A model generated the notes under the pieces. The model was not told the origin of the DNA. It was given only the letters and a program-made list of their open reading frames with translations, and made no database searches. The position numbers and the translations under genes are program-made. Below are positions 54,001 through 64,000 of a stretch of DNA of 64,000 nucleotides, piece by piece. The first letter of the stretch is position 1. The number at the start of each line of letters is the position of its first letter. Source of the stretch: Heterotrichella gracilis (Eukaryota; Sar; Xanthophyceae; Tribonematales; Xanthonemataceae); contig JAULBX010004444.1 of NCBI GenBank assembly GCA_032358255.1, forward strand, positions 62,001 to 126,000, read 5' to 3'.

Positions 54001-56910
54001 GTGGGGGGTGATGCATAACGCAGTGGAGGAATGGTGGGTGGCTGCACAGGAAATGTGAAAAATTACATGCACAAAATGCAATAACTGTGCATTAGGGGGC
54101 GGCGCACAGGTTGGTGAAGGGTTGGTGGGTGCCTGTGCAACAACAAAAAAAGATGATTTGAAATACGCATGCATGCATGAGAAGCATGTAGGACTAATTT
54201 TGGTGTTCTGCCAAAACGCACGTAAGAAAGTAAGAACAATGGGGCTGCGCGCAGGGCGGTGGAGGCATGGTGGGTGGCTGACAACACAACACAACTTGGA
54301 ATATACGCGCGCTGCCTGTAGGATAAACTTAACGACATTTTGAATTTTCCTGCCCCTGCAGGAGACACTGGATACACCAACAAAAGGACAAGCGGCGCAG
54401 GGCGGCAGCCGTGCAACGAGCCCTGTCCCGCACCCGTCTACACAGGGCTGTGCAGGCGTGGGCAGGGATGCGCGGGGCAGGGGCATCCAAGCAGGGTCGC
54501 TACCTCAAGATGCAACGGTAGGGAAATAGGCAATTGCAACTTAGAATACAACGGGGGATTATAAGTATCATTAATACCTTTACTATTAATCTTTTTCAAA
54601 CCATACCTTGAACCTGCCGCCAGCCTATGCACATTTATCCAGCCCCGACCTCCTTGCCTTTGCAGGTATCATCTGCAGGCAGCCATGCGCAGCAGCCTGC
54701 GCGCGTGGAGGGACCATGCGCACGCCAGGCGGCCCAGGCGGGAGGCTGCCAGGTGGCGCAAGCGCAGGCTGACAAGGGGTGCAATGGCGGCCTGGCGGGC
54801 GGCGATTGCGGGCAGGAAACGGCTGGAGGTTGCGCACAGCCGGTGCAGTCGGGCGCATGCATTCAGGTGGGAGTTGGATTTTCTTTTCACCTTTGGCACA
54901 TTTGGTAGATCTTGCGATTTGTTTTTTGGTAAAAGCTGGTGCAGTCGGGCGCATGCATTTACGTGGGGGGGGGGCATTATATTTCCTGTAGCAGCCCTCA
55001 CCTAAAAGTTATGTAAAGGTCATTCAATCGGGTGTTCCTTTATCAAGATTTTGTCTGATCATTGCAATTTCTTTTGCTGATGACATCCCCCCGCGCCTGT
55101 GCAGGGCTGGGGTAGAATGGATTAGTCAAAGGACAAAACCTAAATATTTATTAATGTTTTTATGTGCAGGACCACCCAGCGCACCTTCCGTGCCTGGCTG
55201 GAAGAGGTGCAGGGCAGTGCGCTGGCCAATTTGGAGGAGCACCACACATCAGCCACAGCTAGCATACAGGTATGGGGCATTAGACCCAGGGCATCGTGCA
55301 AGTTGGATTTAAATAGCTATCAAAAGTTGGGAGGGGAAATGTCCCATGCAAAGCTGCGCTATGAGAATAAGGGGAATTTTGCATGATTGCCATAATCATA
55401 CTCACCGGGGTCATGACCGCAAAATTCACATCATTTTAGAACCTGGTGTCATTTTCAAGACATTCATTTCTCATATTTCGACGTCAGGCCCTCCAAGCCA
55501 CCGCCGCCAAGCTGCGGCGCGACAACGAGCGCCTGGTGCGCATGGTAGATGCGCAGGCGGAGGGCGGGGAGGCCGCGGCGCACGCGCAGGCTGCTGCAGC
55601 AGCGTTGGCAGGTGAAAGGGATGCACTGGCTGGGCTGGTGGCTACTGTGCAGGCAGAGGCTGCAGCACTGCAGGTAAGGGATTTGTGTGAATTTGCATTC
55701 TTGCAACCCGGTCGCTACACGTTGAACCCTGCCCAGCGTCATAAACATCAAACCTTCCATCCCTAATCCTGCCACATGAACCTCGACATCATGCCTTAAC
55801 CCCTAACACTGCACCATGAAACCAGAAACTGCGCCTTGAACCCTATGTGCCACTGCACCTCCACCCGCTGACCTGCGCTGCACTCTAACCCTGACTCATA
55901 CTCACAGGCTGCCAAGGCGCAGCACGAGGCAGACTTGCAGCGGCTGCATGCATCACTGGCGGCGCAAGCGGAGGGTGCACACTCACCAGGTGGGGATCCC
56001 CACCATGGTTGTGGCCAGTCACTGCATTGCTGTAGCATGCCAATGCATTGTCACTGGCAATGCTGTCATGTGCCTCTTCCCATACTGTTGAGGGTTACGG
56101 ATTGATGGTTGAGGGTATATGATGTTGATCTCTTCCTCTTGCCCTCTCCCTCCCTCAATTAATGCATTGTACAATATGAGGCTCTGATTTTCTCCACCAC
56201 AATCCCCCATTCCTACTCACACCACCCACCCACCCGCACAGCCCGCGCCAGCCTGCGCAGCAGCCCGGCCCACCCCCGGCGCGCACCCCCCTCCCCCAAC
56301 CACTACACCGCCCCCCACCCGCTCTCCGAATACCGCGCAGCTGCCGATGCCTTCTCCCGCAACCACATGCTGGTGCGGGGGCCGTCCTCCTTCAACGCCC
56401 TTGTGCGCAGTTTGAAGCAGGAGGTGGCGGCTGCCAGGGCCAGCCCCCCGACAGGGGGGGCGCGGCACGCGGGAGGGGAAGGGGAGGGAGGAGGGGGCGT
56501 CCCCTGCCAGAGGAGCGGGTGGTGGAGTTAAGGTGGGTGGGGTTGGTGGGTGGGTGTATGTTCAATGTGCTGGTCTGCAGATTGAAATTGGATAGGAGGT
56601 GAAATGGAATTAAGGTAATATACATAAATAAATAAATAAACATTATTGCAACAATGTCTGACACGCAGCAGTTGCTTGGCAGATTATCCCTCCTTCCTCC
56701 CTGCCCCCAATTTTCATTTGGATCCATTTATAATCCATTCCAAATTGTTTACAGTCTATATTATTGTTATTTTTTGCCTTCGCGCAGGTGTGCGTGGACC
56801 GTGTGGAGGCGTTGGACAGTGGGGAGCTGCGGGTGCAGCCGCTGGGGTCACCTGCAAAGTTGGTGGCGTTTGGGGCAACGTTCGACGTGCAGCCATCCAG
56901 CACAGCATGA
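51055..56910 (+). CDS. SFI1-like W/R-repeat and coiled-coil protein
   Basis: Predicted exons: 51055-51677, 52137-52299, 52608-52634 (microexon, optional), 52752-52898, 53157-53396, 53491-53619, 53864-54033, 54362-54517, 54666-54866, 55170-55269, 55488-55673, 55908-55989, 56242-56423, 56788-56910; about 842 residues. The N-terminal 210 residues are Ser/His/Arg-rich and disordered. Residues about 345-640 hold roughly nine Trp-centred repeats such as LGAWRAAVRQRRDTW, CMAAWRAWGQGRRDM, SLRAWRDHAHARRPRRE and AMAAWRAAIAGRKRL. They resemble the centrin-binding repeats of Sfi1, so a basal-body/centrosome role is the best guess. A coiled coil follows (ATAAKLRRDNERLVRMVDAQ, then an Ala/Glu-rich helix). 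The donor of exon 13 is ambiguous: GAG/GTGGCG keeps the frame, whereas reading on enters poly-G and a stop. Exons 2, 7 and 9 have ghosts. Confidence 0.75.
51866..52095 (+). repeat. Two ghosts of SFI1-like exon 2 5' part
   Basis: CAG/GTCATTGCAAGCAGAAGG through GGAGACCTCAGCCAGTGGGG (51868-51928), and CAG/GTCAGTGCAAGCAGAGGA to GAGACCTCAGCCAGT (52041-52090), mirror exon 2 (52134-52190, SVQAEGARYVGDLSQWGQE). The CCTTTCCTGTTCCTTCACCTGCA-type intron text before them is also repeated. Confidence 0.94.
54236..54288 (+). repeat. Ghost of SFI1-like exon 7 3' end with donor
   Basis: CGCAGGGCGGTGGAGGCATG/GTGGGTGGCTG mirrors AACGCAGTGGAGGAATG/GTGGGTGGCTG. It supports the choice of the ATG/GTGGGT donor. 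Confidence 0.9.
54924..54972 (+). repeat. Ghost of SFI1-like exon 9 3' end
   Basis: GGTGCAGTCGGGCGCATGCA then TTTACGTGGG repeats GGTGCAGTCGGGCGCATGCA, TTCAG/GTGGG of exon 9, about 95 bp downstream. The AG of the donor has changed to AC. Confidence 0.94.
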
Positions 56911-57590
56911 CAATGGCAATTGGCATGCGCCCATGGCAGGCATTCTCAAAGGGGACCGATCCATGATGTCAGTTATGGATTTCATGTCTTTCAACATTGC
57001 AATGAATGTACTAAATCTGACTCAGGTGACCCAAAGCCAGGAGGCTTTCGCCATATGTCTATATGTACATAATATTACACTACAGTATTTTTGTGGTGTT
57101 GATCAACAATTGCTTGAGCGGACGGCATTTGCTTTTCAGCGGGCCTTGGCCCTAGTGCCCTTGCTCAAATCATTTGGCTTGCACTTGTGCCCCCTGGGTA
57201 ACCTGTTTAAAGGGTGAGCATGCGCAAGCTTGAGTGGGCCTAACCGCGCAAGCGCAAACCCAGGTGCCAGCCAATCTGGCCGTACGCATACGCTGTCAGC
57301 TGATTAGCATGTAACTACCTTTGCCATCCTGTCGAGTTGAACAGGGTCTAGAGAAACATGGGGAAGAAGGGAAAAGCGATGGGCTTGTAAATAAAAGGAA
57401 ATTTATTGCACAACCCAAGGGCACTGTGCCACAGTCGGGTCACCACAATGCATACAAAACGCATTGGCCAACACCCACAAGCAACACCATGTGCCCTTCT
57501 CATTCCCATTGTAATCTGAGCTCAACATGAATTTGCGAGGATCCCGATGCAATATGTCCTATAGGCTATAGCCTTGACTTACTCCGGTCA
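56911..57590. other. Spacer between convergent SFI1-like and Hikeshi genes
   Basis: 3' flanks only; a TGTAA word near 57309 could end the plus-strand transcript. No gene supported. Confidence 0.45.
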
Positions 57591-57700
57591 ATGCTGGTGC
57601 TGCGTGCGCGTGAGAAAATCCTGCCTGAATCCTGTTTGAAAATCCTGTTTGAAAACCACCTATCCAGGCGGTTGCCGCGGCGGGCACAGTGCGCTATGTG
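57591..57700 (-). repeat. Ghost of Hikeshi terminal exon, 3' of the gene
   Basis: Plus-strand GTGCTGCGTGCGCGTGAG.., TCCAGGCGGTTGCCGCGG.. and GGGCACA parallel 57855-57945 of the last exon. The copy lies outside the gene, showing that ghosts are not confined to introns. The word AATCCTGTTTGAA is itself doubled within it. Confidence 0.88.
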
Positions 57701-57846
57701 TTGGAAGGACACTGTGCATATGGCCTGCTGGCAAATGCTGCCACCACCAACAGCATGGTGGCAAACGGGTGGATATGATGTATCTGATGGAGCAGCACTA
57801 TACACAGTGCCTGCCAGATGCTGACCCCTATACACCGCTCTCAGTA

Positions 57847-59172
57847 TCAATCCTTGTGCTGCGCGCGCGTGAGGAAGTCCGGGTCCCGCCTGAACTTGTC
57901 TGAGAAGCGTGTAAACCATTTGTCCAGGCAGTTGGCGGGCACAATGAGCTGGTCCCCCGCCCCACCCACCCCAAATGACTGCATGTAGTTGAACAGGTCC
58001 AGCGCCACTCGCTTGGCAAAGTCCTCCTTGGCACCTAGCTTGCTACCCTCCTTCTGGACAACCTCGGCTGCACGTGGGGTGGGTGGGGAAGTACGTGAGA
58101 AGGCGCAGTTGTGGATGCGTGGGTGGGAAAATGGTGTGGTGGTCAGCAGGGTGGGGACTAGGCAATCATGTAACATAGAACACAGGTGGTGCTACTCTGG
58201 GGAGTGTTGGTAGCTTCAAAAAAGAAAGGTTTTTAGAAAAAAAACTGCTAGCATCACGGCTGTGCAAGGTCATAACACCAGGACCAGTGGTCCTGTGTCA
58301 TGTTCTGCTATTGGGCACCTAAAGGGTAGGGTTCGCAACTAGGGTTTTGGGGTGAGGGTACCCACCCAGTGGCTCCAGGCTGATCCCGATTTGTGCATAC
58401 CCCGGGCCAAAGGGCACATTATCGGTGGGGTCCGGCCACTGTATGGGCATTATCTCCGAGGGATGGGTGCTGGAGATGAATCCCCGGTAGTTCCACTCCC
58501 GGCCCCCAACGGACACGTACAGTCCCAGGGCCATGCTGGGGTCCAGGAGGTTGGGGCCAGCCAGGAAAAAACCTATCTCCTTGAGGACTGGGTAGTCGGG
58601 GGTGACCACGCTGACTACATCGAGAACCTACATAGGTGTGGGCGTTGCAACGTGTTGGTATGCGAGGGTGTAGAGGGCGGAGGTGGGTGGGGTTGTTCAG
58701 GCTACCAGGCAGGTAACTGGTGGTATGTTACTTGCTGGTAACCGCTGCGCACTGGCATTGCAAGTAACGAAATGTTGAATATGTTCAACCAGCGGCACGG
58801 CTTAAATGTGCCGCAGTCTGCGCTGCAGAGGGCGCTGGGCATGCTGGGCAGTGGCACCGGCACTGGTGGGAGGTGGGGTTTCTAGAGTTTTCCAGGTGTT
58901 CGTACATGTAACCCGTGTGCCGCATGAGCAAGATTATATACGTATATTCAAGTGAGGCAGGCAATATCAATGTCTTCAACTCAATACATAACAGCAGCAA
59001 AGCAATCGTCACATAGCTATTGAGTGATGGGATACATGCATGCATGCATACATACACGAGCACATGCACGGTCGAACAGGCTACTCACCCAGTGCGTTTC
59101 ATCCACGCGCACGAAGATACTGTCTTGTATGGGATAGGAGTTGCCCACAAAGAATGCGCCGAACAGGGACAT
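57847..59172 (-). CDS. Hikeshi (OPI10/DUF775) HSP70 nuclear-import carrier
   Basis: Hikeshi carries HSP70 into the nucleus during heat stress by binding FG-nucleoporins. Three exons: 59172-59089, 58627-58366, 58067-57847; phases match and give 188 residues, near the usual ~195. The N-terminus MSLFGAFFVGNSYPIQDSIF then VRVDETHW-VLDV is the Hikeshi start. The middle has GFFLAGPNLLDP, WNYRGFISSTHPSEI and YAQIGISLEPLG. The C-terminus has FAKRVALDLFNYMQSFG and IVPANCLDKWFTRFSDKFRR, DPDFL, as in other members. Start: the only upstream ATG that gives the conserved LFGAFF. Divergent from SMC6 across about 1.3 kb. Confidence 0.93.
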
Positions 59173-60509
59173 CTCTTCCCTTCTACAGACCTGCTTTCAA
59201 GGGTGTGCCATGACCACATGGCAGTGCCAACCCGTGGTTTCACCCACTTGACGCCTCAACAGCAAGCGCCATACACAATGCCTGCACACGGTTTGCTTGT
59301 TGCCTGTGTAGAAAGCCCATTTTGGCCAGTCATTGGGCCACCTCCCCTTCGCGACTTCTCACACAAATGGCCACCTAATTCCAAGGGGAGTGGTCGATCA
59401 ATGAAGAAGAAAAAGAACACAAAGCACTCCTCGTTTCGTCAACATTAATGTAATCCCCTGGACCCCTCTGTTTGAACAGCATCAGACAGATAGCTGTTTC
59501 TCCGCGTCCCAACACCCACACTTCACTCGATGCAGCGTCCAATGTAAGCTTCGTGGACTGCATAGGTCATTCCTACCCTCTTTGGCTCGTGGGAGTGGAG
59601 TGTTACGTGCAGCTTCTTCGACAACTGAGTGACACCGTCTGGAGGGGGTGTTGCAAATCAAGTACAACCTTTGGATGCACACAACCACTGCACAGGCAGC
59701 AGCTTGCGTGTTTCGCAAGTTATATTCCAGGTGAATACGGACGTCCTTTGGGCCCTGTGTGCGCGTTGGCTGTGCCTGCGGTTCCCTCAGGGCATGGGGG
59801 TGTTACCTCTTTTAAAACCTACTAGTCTACCGCATGTAAGCATCCCTGGCACTGTACTGCCACTGCTACATTGCGGAGGGTAAACGAGTTGCATACAACG
59901 GAGCTGACCGAATTGGTTCTTGTGTGGTGGCCCTCTTGCACCTGGATCTTCCATATTGGGCCTGTCCTAAGAACAGCTGCAGGAGTGGACGGTGGAGTGG
60001 GTGGCGCCAACCTTGTTCTCGATGTGTCGATGGCACAGAACCCACTTTTTAGTTCATGATTTCAACCAAATTGTTGCTGTAAAACTTCCGTTTTACCTAC
60101 ACTTCCGAAAGCGGGTTTTGGCAACGCTTCCGCTGGGTTGTTTCAACGTTTGCAAATACCTTCCGTTTGGCGGTGGCACTGGCACAGCATGCATAGCACT
60201 TCCAAACTTTGAGGCATCCCGAGTACAGCATGGCAGGCCCTTGAACAACAAACTGTGATGGCTGGTCCCCCAGGTGACCCAAGGAAACCTTTGACACGCC
60301 AGCGAAGGCTTTTTGGAGTACTTTTGCAAGATGCCTTTCTCCTCAGAACCAAGGTCACCGCTCAACCAAGAGCACAAGAGGGCGTCTGAGCAAGGTCTGC
60401 CACAATCCCAGGGGGTTCTGAAACCCCCTGCTTTATGATCTGTTGTGTTGACAAACCTTGTGGTACCAGTGTACCAACCAACTGGGTCCCTGTCCTCATG
60501 CATGTGCAG
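59173..60509. other. Divergent region Hikeshi / SMC6
   Basis: Must hold both promoters and probably the first coding exon of SMC6, which I could not locate. Open frames here show no domains. Confidence 0.4.
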
Positions 60510-63500
60510 TGTTGGAGATTCCCCCCAAACGGGCCAACCGGGGCTCCAAAACAGCTCTGCAACAGCTGGACGGCAACACTGTGAGGGCAAGGAAAGCAGC
60601 CCCTCAGAAGCAAGTGGAACAAGTGCCAAATTTCGTTCATCAGGTGAAAGCTTGTTGTTGTCTTGGTGACTTAGTGCACAGCCCAGATCTGTGCCACAAC
60701 CTTGCGAGCAGTGCACCAACACTTGTTTTACAACCAACCGATTTACTTGTTGTATTGCAGATGAATGTAGAGACAGACGAGCTGCAGTGGAGAACAGAAG
60801 GAGTGGCTGGACAGGTTATGCAGATGCACCTTGTGGACTTCATTTGTCACAAGAACCTCAAGATCGACTTCAAGTAAGTTGAGACCAGTACTGCAAATCC
60901 TGGGCTCTTGCACAATCCATTTATGTACCTGGGTAGGCATGCTGAGAGTGGACGTTGGTTTTATTACCATCAACTCAAGGTTTGAATCTTGCACACTGAC
61001 AAATTGCACAAGGACCCAACATTGCCACTTGTTTCCGCTCTTTCCAACCTGCAGACCGTGCCTGGGTATATCCCAGTATTCACTCTTGTTGGTTGTTCCC
61101 GTGCAGTCCACACGTGACTTTCATCGGGGGCAAAAACGGGTCCGGCAAAACTGCAATCCTGAACGGGCTCCAGGTATGCTTGGGAGCCAAGGCCCGCACC
61201 GCCAGGGGGTGCAAATCTGTGAAGGAGTACATCCAAACCGGATGCGAGGACGCCACTGCGGAGGTGACCATCTGGAACACTGGCCCGGGAGCCTACAAGC
61301 CAGCTGTGTTTGGCAGGAAGATCACCATTGAGCGCCGCATCAGCCACGTGCAGCACCGCAACGCCTACCTGCTCAAGAACTGCGAGGGCAGGGTGGTAGA
61401 GAAGGGCGCCAAGGCGCTGGAGGAGCTGCTGGACGCCATGCAGATCGACGCTGGCAACAAGATGGCCATCCTGACGCAGGAGGACACCAAGAAGTTCCTG
61501 TTAGCCAGCGGGGAGGCGTCTGCCAAGAGGATGTATGAGCTAGTGATGGAGTCAACGTGAGTGGATTCTTTTAGCTACTTGCATGCATTCCCGCAATACT
61601 GCCAGATTACCAGGCGGCGCCAAGTTTGGTCCCGGTACGTGAGTGGGAATGCTAGTTGCCTGTTGCATTTTCTGCACGGAAATGCTCCAACATTGCTGTT
61701 GCTTCCAAAACCACCTCCCATGGATGAGTGAATTGCTAAGTTGAAAGTGCATTTCGTGGAAATGGTGTGCTGCAACCCGCTGCGTGGGTGGATGCATGTA
61801 AGTAACGCAACGGCTGTGCTGCAGGGGCCTGGCTGATCTTACTGAAAAGCTGAACCAGATCGAAACCGGCTTGGTTGAGGTAAAGGAGATTCTGGTCTGC
61901 ATGCGGGAGGAGCACAAGGTAGGAGTACTTTTTAGGATAAAGGATTTATAGGTTAGGGATAAGAGCAGCATCAGCACCCTGCACCGCATGCGCGAGAAGC
62001 ACAAGGTATGAATACTTTTTAGGGTTCAGGGTTTTGGTATTAGAGCAGCATTAGCGCCTGCACCGCATGCGGTAGGAGCACAAGTTAGGAGTACGCGTAA
62101 TTGTGTTGTAATCCGTGAGCAGTCCTCGCGGTGCATGGAGAACACACCATTTGCTCACAATACAACCCTTTCGATACCCTTAACATGCCTGCATAACATG
62201 GATTTTGAGACTCCTGCTATAAACAGATTTATTGCCACCCTTGAAGCTCTCGCTCTGTCCCTCGTTAGGTGATCAAGCAGAAGCATGACGAGGTGCAGAA
62301 GAAGACGGATGACCTGGTGCAGCAGGAGCAGAAGGAGCGGGAGTGGGTCCTGCTGGAGAAGGCGGTGCTGTGGGCCCGCGTGGACGAGGACCGCCAGGGG
62401 GTGGCAGCAGCGGAGGCCAGCGTGGAGAAGTACAGCGGCCAGGTGGCGCAGGTGGAGCAGGCAATCGCAGAGCTGGCACCCGAGATTGAGGCGTCTGAGG
62501 AACAGCTGGGCCAGGAGGTGATGCGCTGTGCTGCTTTATGTATTTTGCCCCCCTGCTAGAGTGCCATGTGACAAAAATTGGGGTATGCATCTCTCCATGG
62601 CCTTAACCTCGGTGCAGTTGAAAAACAGGAAAGCTTAGGTCACAGCAATTCGGGGCAACGTTGCCGCGTTGTCCATGTGTGATGCGCCATGCTGTTCCTT
62701 TCGTGAAAATGGAATCATGTACCAGCCCATGTTGCATCGTTCTTGTTCGATGTCTTGAAGCAAGCAGTCTAACCGGTTTTTTTGTGATGTGCAGCGCGAT
62801 GTTGTGAAGAACTTTGCCACCCGCATCAAGCCGCTGCACACTAGGGTCGGTCAGACCCAGCACCGGCACAGGGCCCAAAAGAAGGAGCTGATGGAGCTGG
62901 CCAAGGATGAGGCCAGGACCAAGGCAGACCTGGACTATCAGGCCAAGCAGCGCCAGGTGCGTAAGCGTGTATTTAAGCCCTGATGCCTCGCAGCTGGAGC
63001 AGTTTGTCGGTGCCATGAAGCCTGTGTTGGTGTAGGAAGGGGCAAAGTGGATCATAGCAAATATTATAACATTATGCTATATGCTGGTGGTTTCAATTAC
63101 GATTGAAATGGAAGTATATGCCTATAATATTCAATGTCCAATGCAAATAAACGTAAAGAAAGTAATAAATTAATTTGGCGTCGATACATATGGTGTGCAG
63201 GAATTGATGGAAGCCGCCAGCGCAGCCAAGAACGACGTGGCGCTGCAGACACAGGCTGCATGGGATGAGCATTCTGTGAGGGTGCGGCAAGCGGAGGCCC
63301 AGCTCCAGGGCGCCCAAGATGAGCTGCTGCGTGCTGATCAGGATTTCAGGTGCGACACCCTTGCTGGGATCCTTCTGTGTCTGCATTTGGATTGGGTTGG
63401 TATGGTAGGGTAGGTTGCTGAGGGGTAAAGGCAATTCAAGGTTGCTGTTCTTGTCCTGCCCTGCCTGTGGAGAGAACGCACGAATACCCAGTGGTCCCGG

Positions 63501-64000
63501 CTGATTTGGTGTGATTTTGGTGTTCTCCGCCTCCAAATCATGTGTAACGGCATGCCACAGCATGCGACGGGCGGTGCACAGCAGGTGGCACAGCAGAGGT
63601 ATCCCCTGCATGGGGTGAACGTTAATCTGTCACACTGTCTTGCAGGGCATCGACAGAGAAACAGAGACATCATCGCGCGGCACACGATGATCTGAACCGC
63701 CAGGTGCAGCGCGCCCAGCATGAGGTACGGCTTGTGCACCTCCTCACGCTGCTTGGGAGTTGGCAAATGTGGCAACTTGCGGGGAAGTCATCAGAAGGCA
63801 CATTGTCCAGCGCTATCCTGTCTGCAAGTGCTGGCTCATATAGTTCTGGCTACAACGTCTCATTACCCCCCCCCAACTCACTCAAATCGCTTATAGTATA
63901 CACCGCTACCTTGCATAGCATTTACTGCTTGTGTGAGATGCGCCCGCTGGTGCTAGAGTGCGTCTGAGCTGTGCTGTTGTGTGGTACTGCAGGTCAGCAA
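60510..64000 (+). CDS. SMC6: SMC6, structural maintenance of chromosomes (partial)
   Basis: ATPase of the SMC5/6 complex in recombinational repair. Exons seen: 60510-60643, 60761-60873, 61107-61556, 61825-61918, 62269-62517, 62795-62956, 63201-63349, 63646-63724, 63993-64000 onward; phases agree. MHLVDFICHKNLKIDFNPHV leads into the Walker A site GGKNGSGKTAIL. ITIERRISHVQHRNAYLLKN and MAILTQEDTKKFLLASGEAS follow, with KRMYELVMEST closing the N-terminal ATPase half, and then the coiled coil begins (TEKLNQIETGLVEVKEILV, QKKTDDLVQQEQKERE..). FNPHVTFI and the ERRI motif point to SMC6 rather than SMC5. The exon at 60510 (VLEIPPKRANRGSK..) is basic like SMC6 N-termini. The first Met is unresolved; ATG 60761 is an alternative start. 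Continues past the window edge. Confidence 0.92.
61950..62095 (+). repeat. Two ghosts of SMC6 coiled-coil exon with donor and intron
   Basis: CTGCACCGCATGCGCGAGAA, GCACAAG/GTATGAATACTTT and GCATGCGGTAGGAGCACAAG mirror the exon end ATGCGGGAGGAGCACAAG/GTAGGAGTACTTT. The following intron text (TTTTTAGGxTTCAGG) is copied too, at about 85 bp intervals. Confidence 0.93.

Overview
The window is nuclear DNA from a eukaryote, most likely a chlorophyte green alga. Genes are split into many exons by GT-AG introns. Exons are GC-rich and use GC-rich third positions, while introns and spacers are richer in A+T. Plant-type telomeric words (TTTAGGG/CCCTAAA) are scattered through introns, TGTAA occurs as a possible poly(A) signal, and the proteome looks photosynthetic (a TIC21/PIC1-like envelope protein, a choline-monooxygenase-like Rieske enzyme, a plastid-type NFACT protein). 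I cannot name the species. Exon models below were built by joining donors and acceptors whose reading phases agree; no transcript data were available.

Layout. 1-0.8 kb: 5' part of a PRA1-family gene (-). 1.9-2.1 kb: a 216-bp foldback element with a 5-bp target duplication; a half copy lies at 4.76 kb. 2.4-3.9 kb: a degenerate tandem pair of an unknown gene fragment. 5.2-6.5 kb: poorly resolved (-) coding remnants. 7.2-9.7 kb: a proline-rich wall-type glycoprotein (+). 11.2-13.5 kb: a sulfotransferase (-). 14.8-20.6 kb: RPN1/PSMD2 of the 26S proteasome (+). 22.0-25.2 kb: a DUF3611 protein (-). 26.7-27.6 kb: a 109-residue membrane protein (-), divergent from a choline-monooxygenase-like gene at 27.9-32.4 kb (+). 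33.5-39.3 kb: a plastid-type NFACT/RqcH-like protein (+). 40.3-45.6 kb: two tandem intronless F-box/LRR genes (-) with a hairpin-bearing upstream block. 46.0-49.9 kb: a third, intron-rich F-box/LRR gene (+). 51.1-56.9 kb: an SFI1-like W/R-repeat and coiled-coil protein (+). 57.8-59.2 kb: Hikeshi (-). 60.5 kb to the end: SMC6 (+), running off the window. The genes are mostly unrelated housekeeping functions and do not form a pathway.

The most striking feature is not a gene. Around most of the split genes, introns and flanks carry degenerate, truncated, direct-orientation copies of the neighbouring exon, almost always cut so that they span a splice junction and keep the donor or acceptor. I call these ghost exons. 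I count more than 30 copies next to at least 25 exons in nine genes. They range from nearly identical (sulfotransferase exon 4) to barely recognisable, as expected if short local tandem duplication across exon-intron borders is continuous in this genome and decays afterwards.
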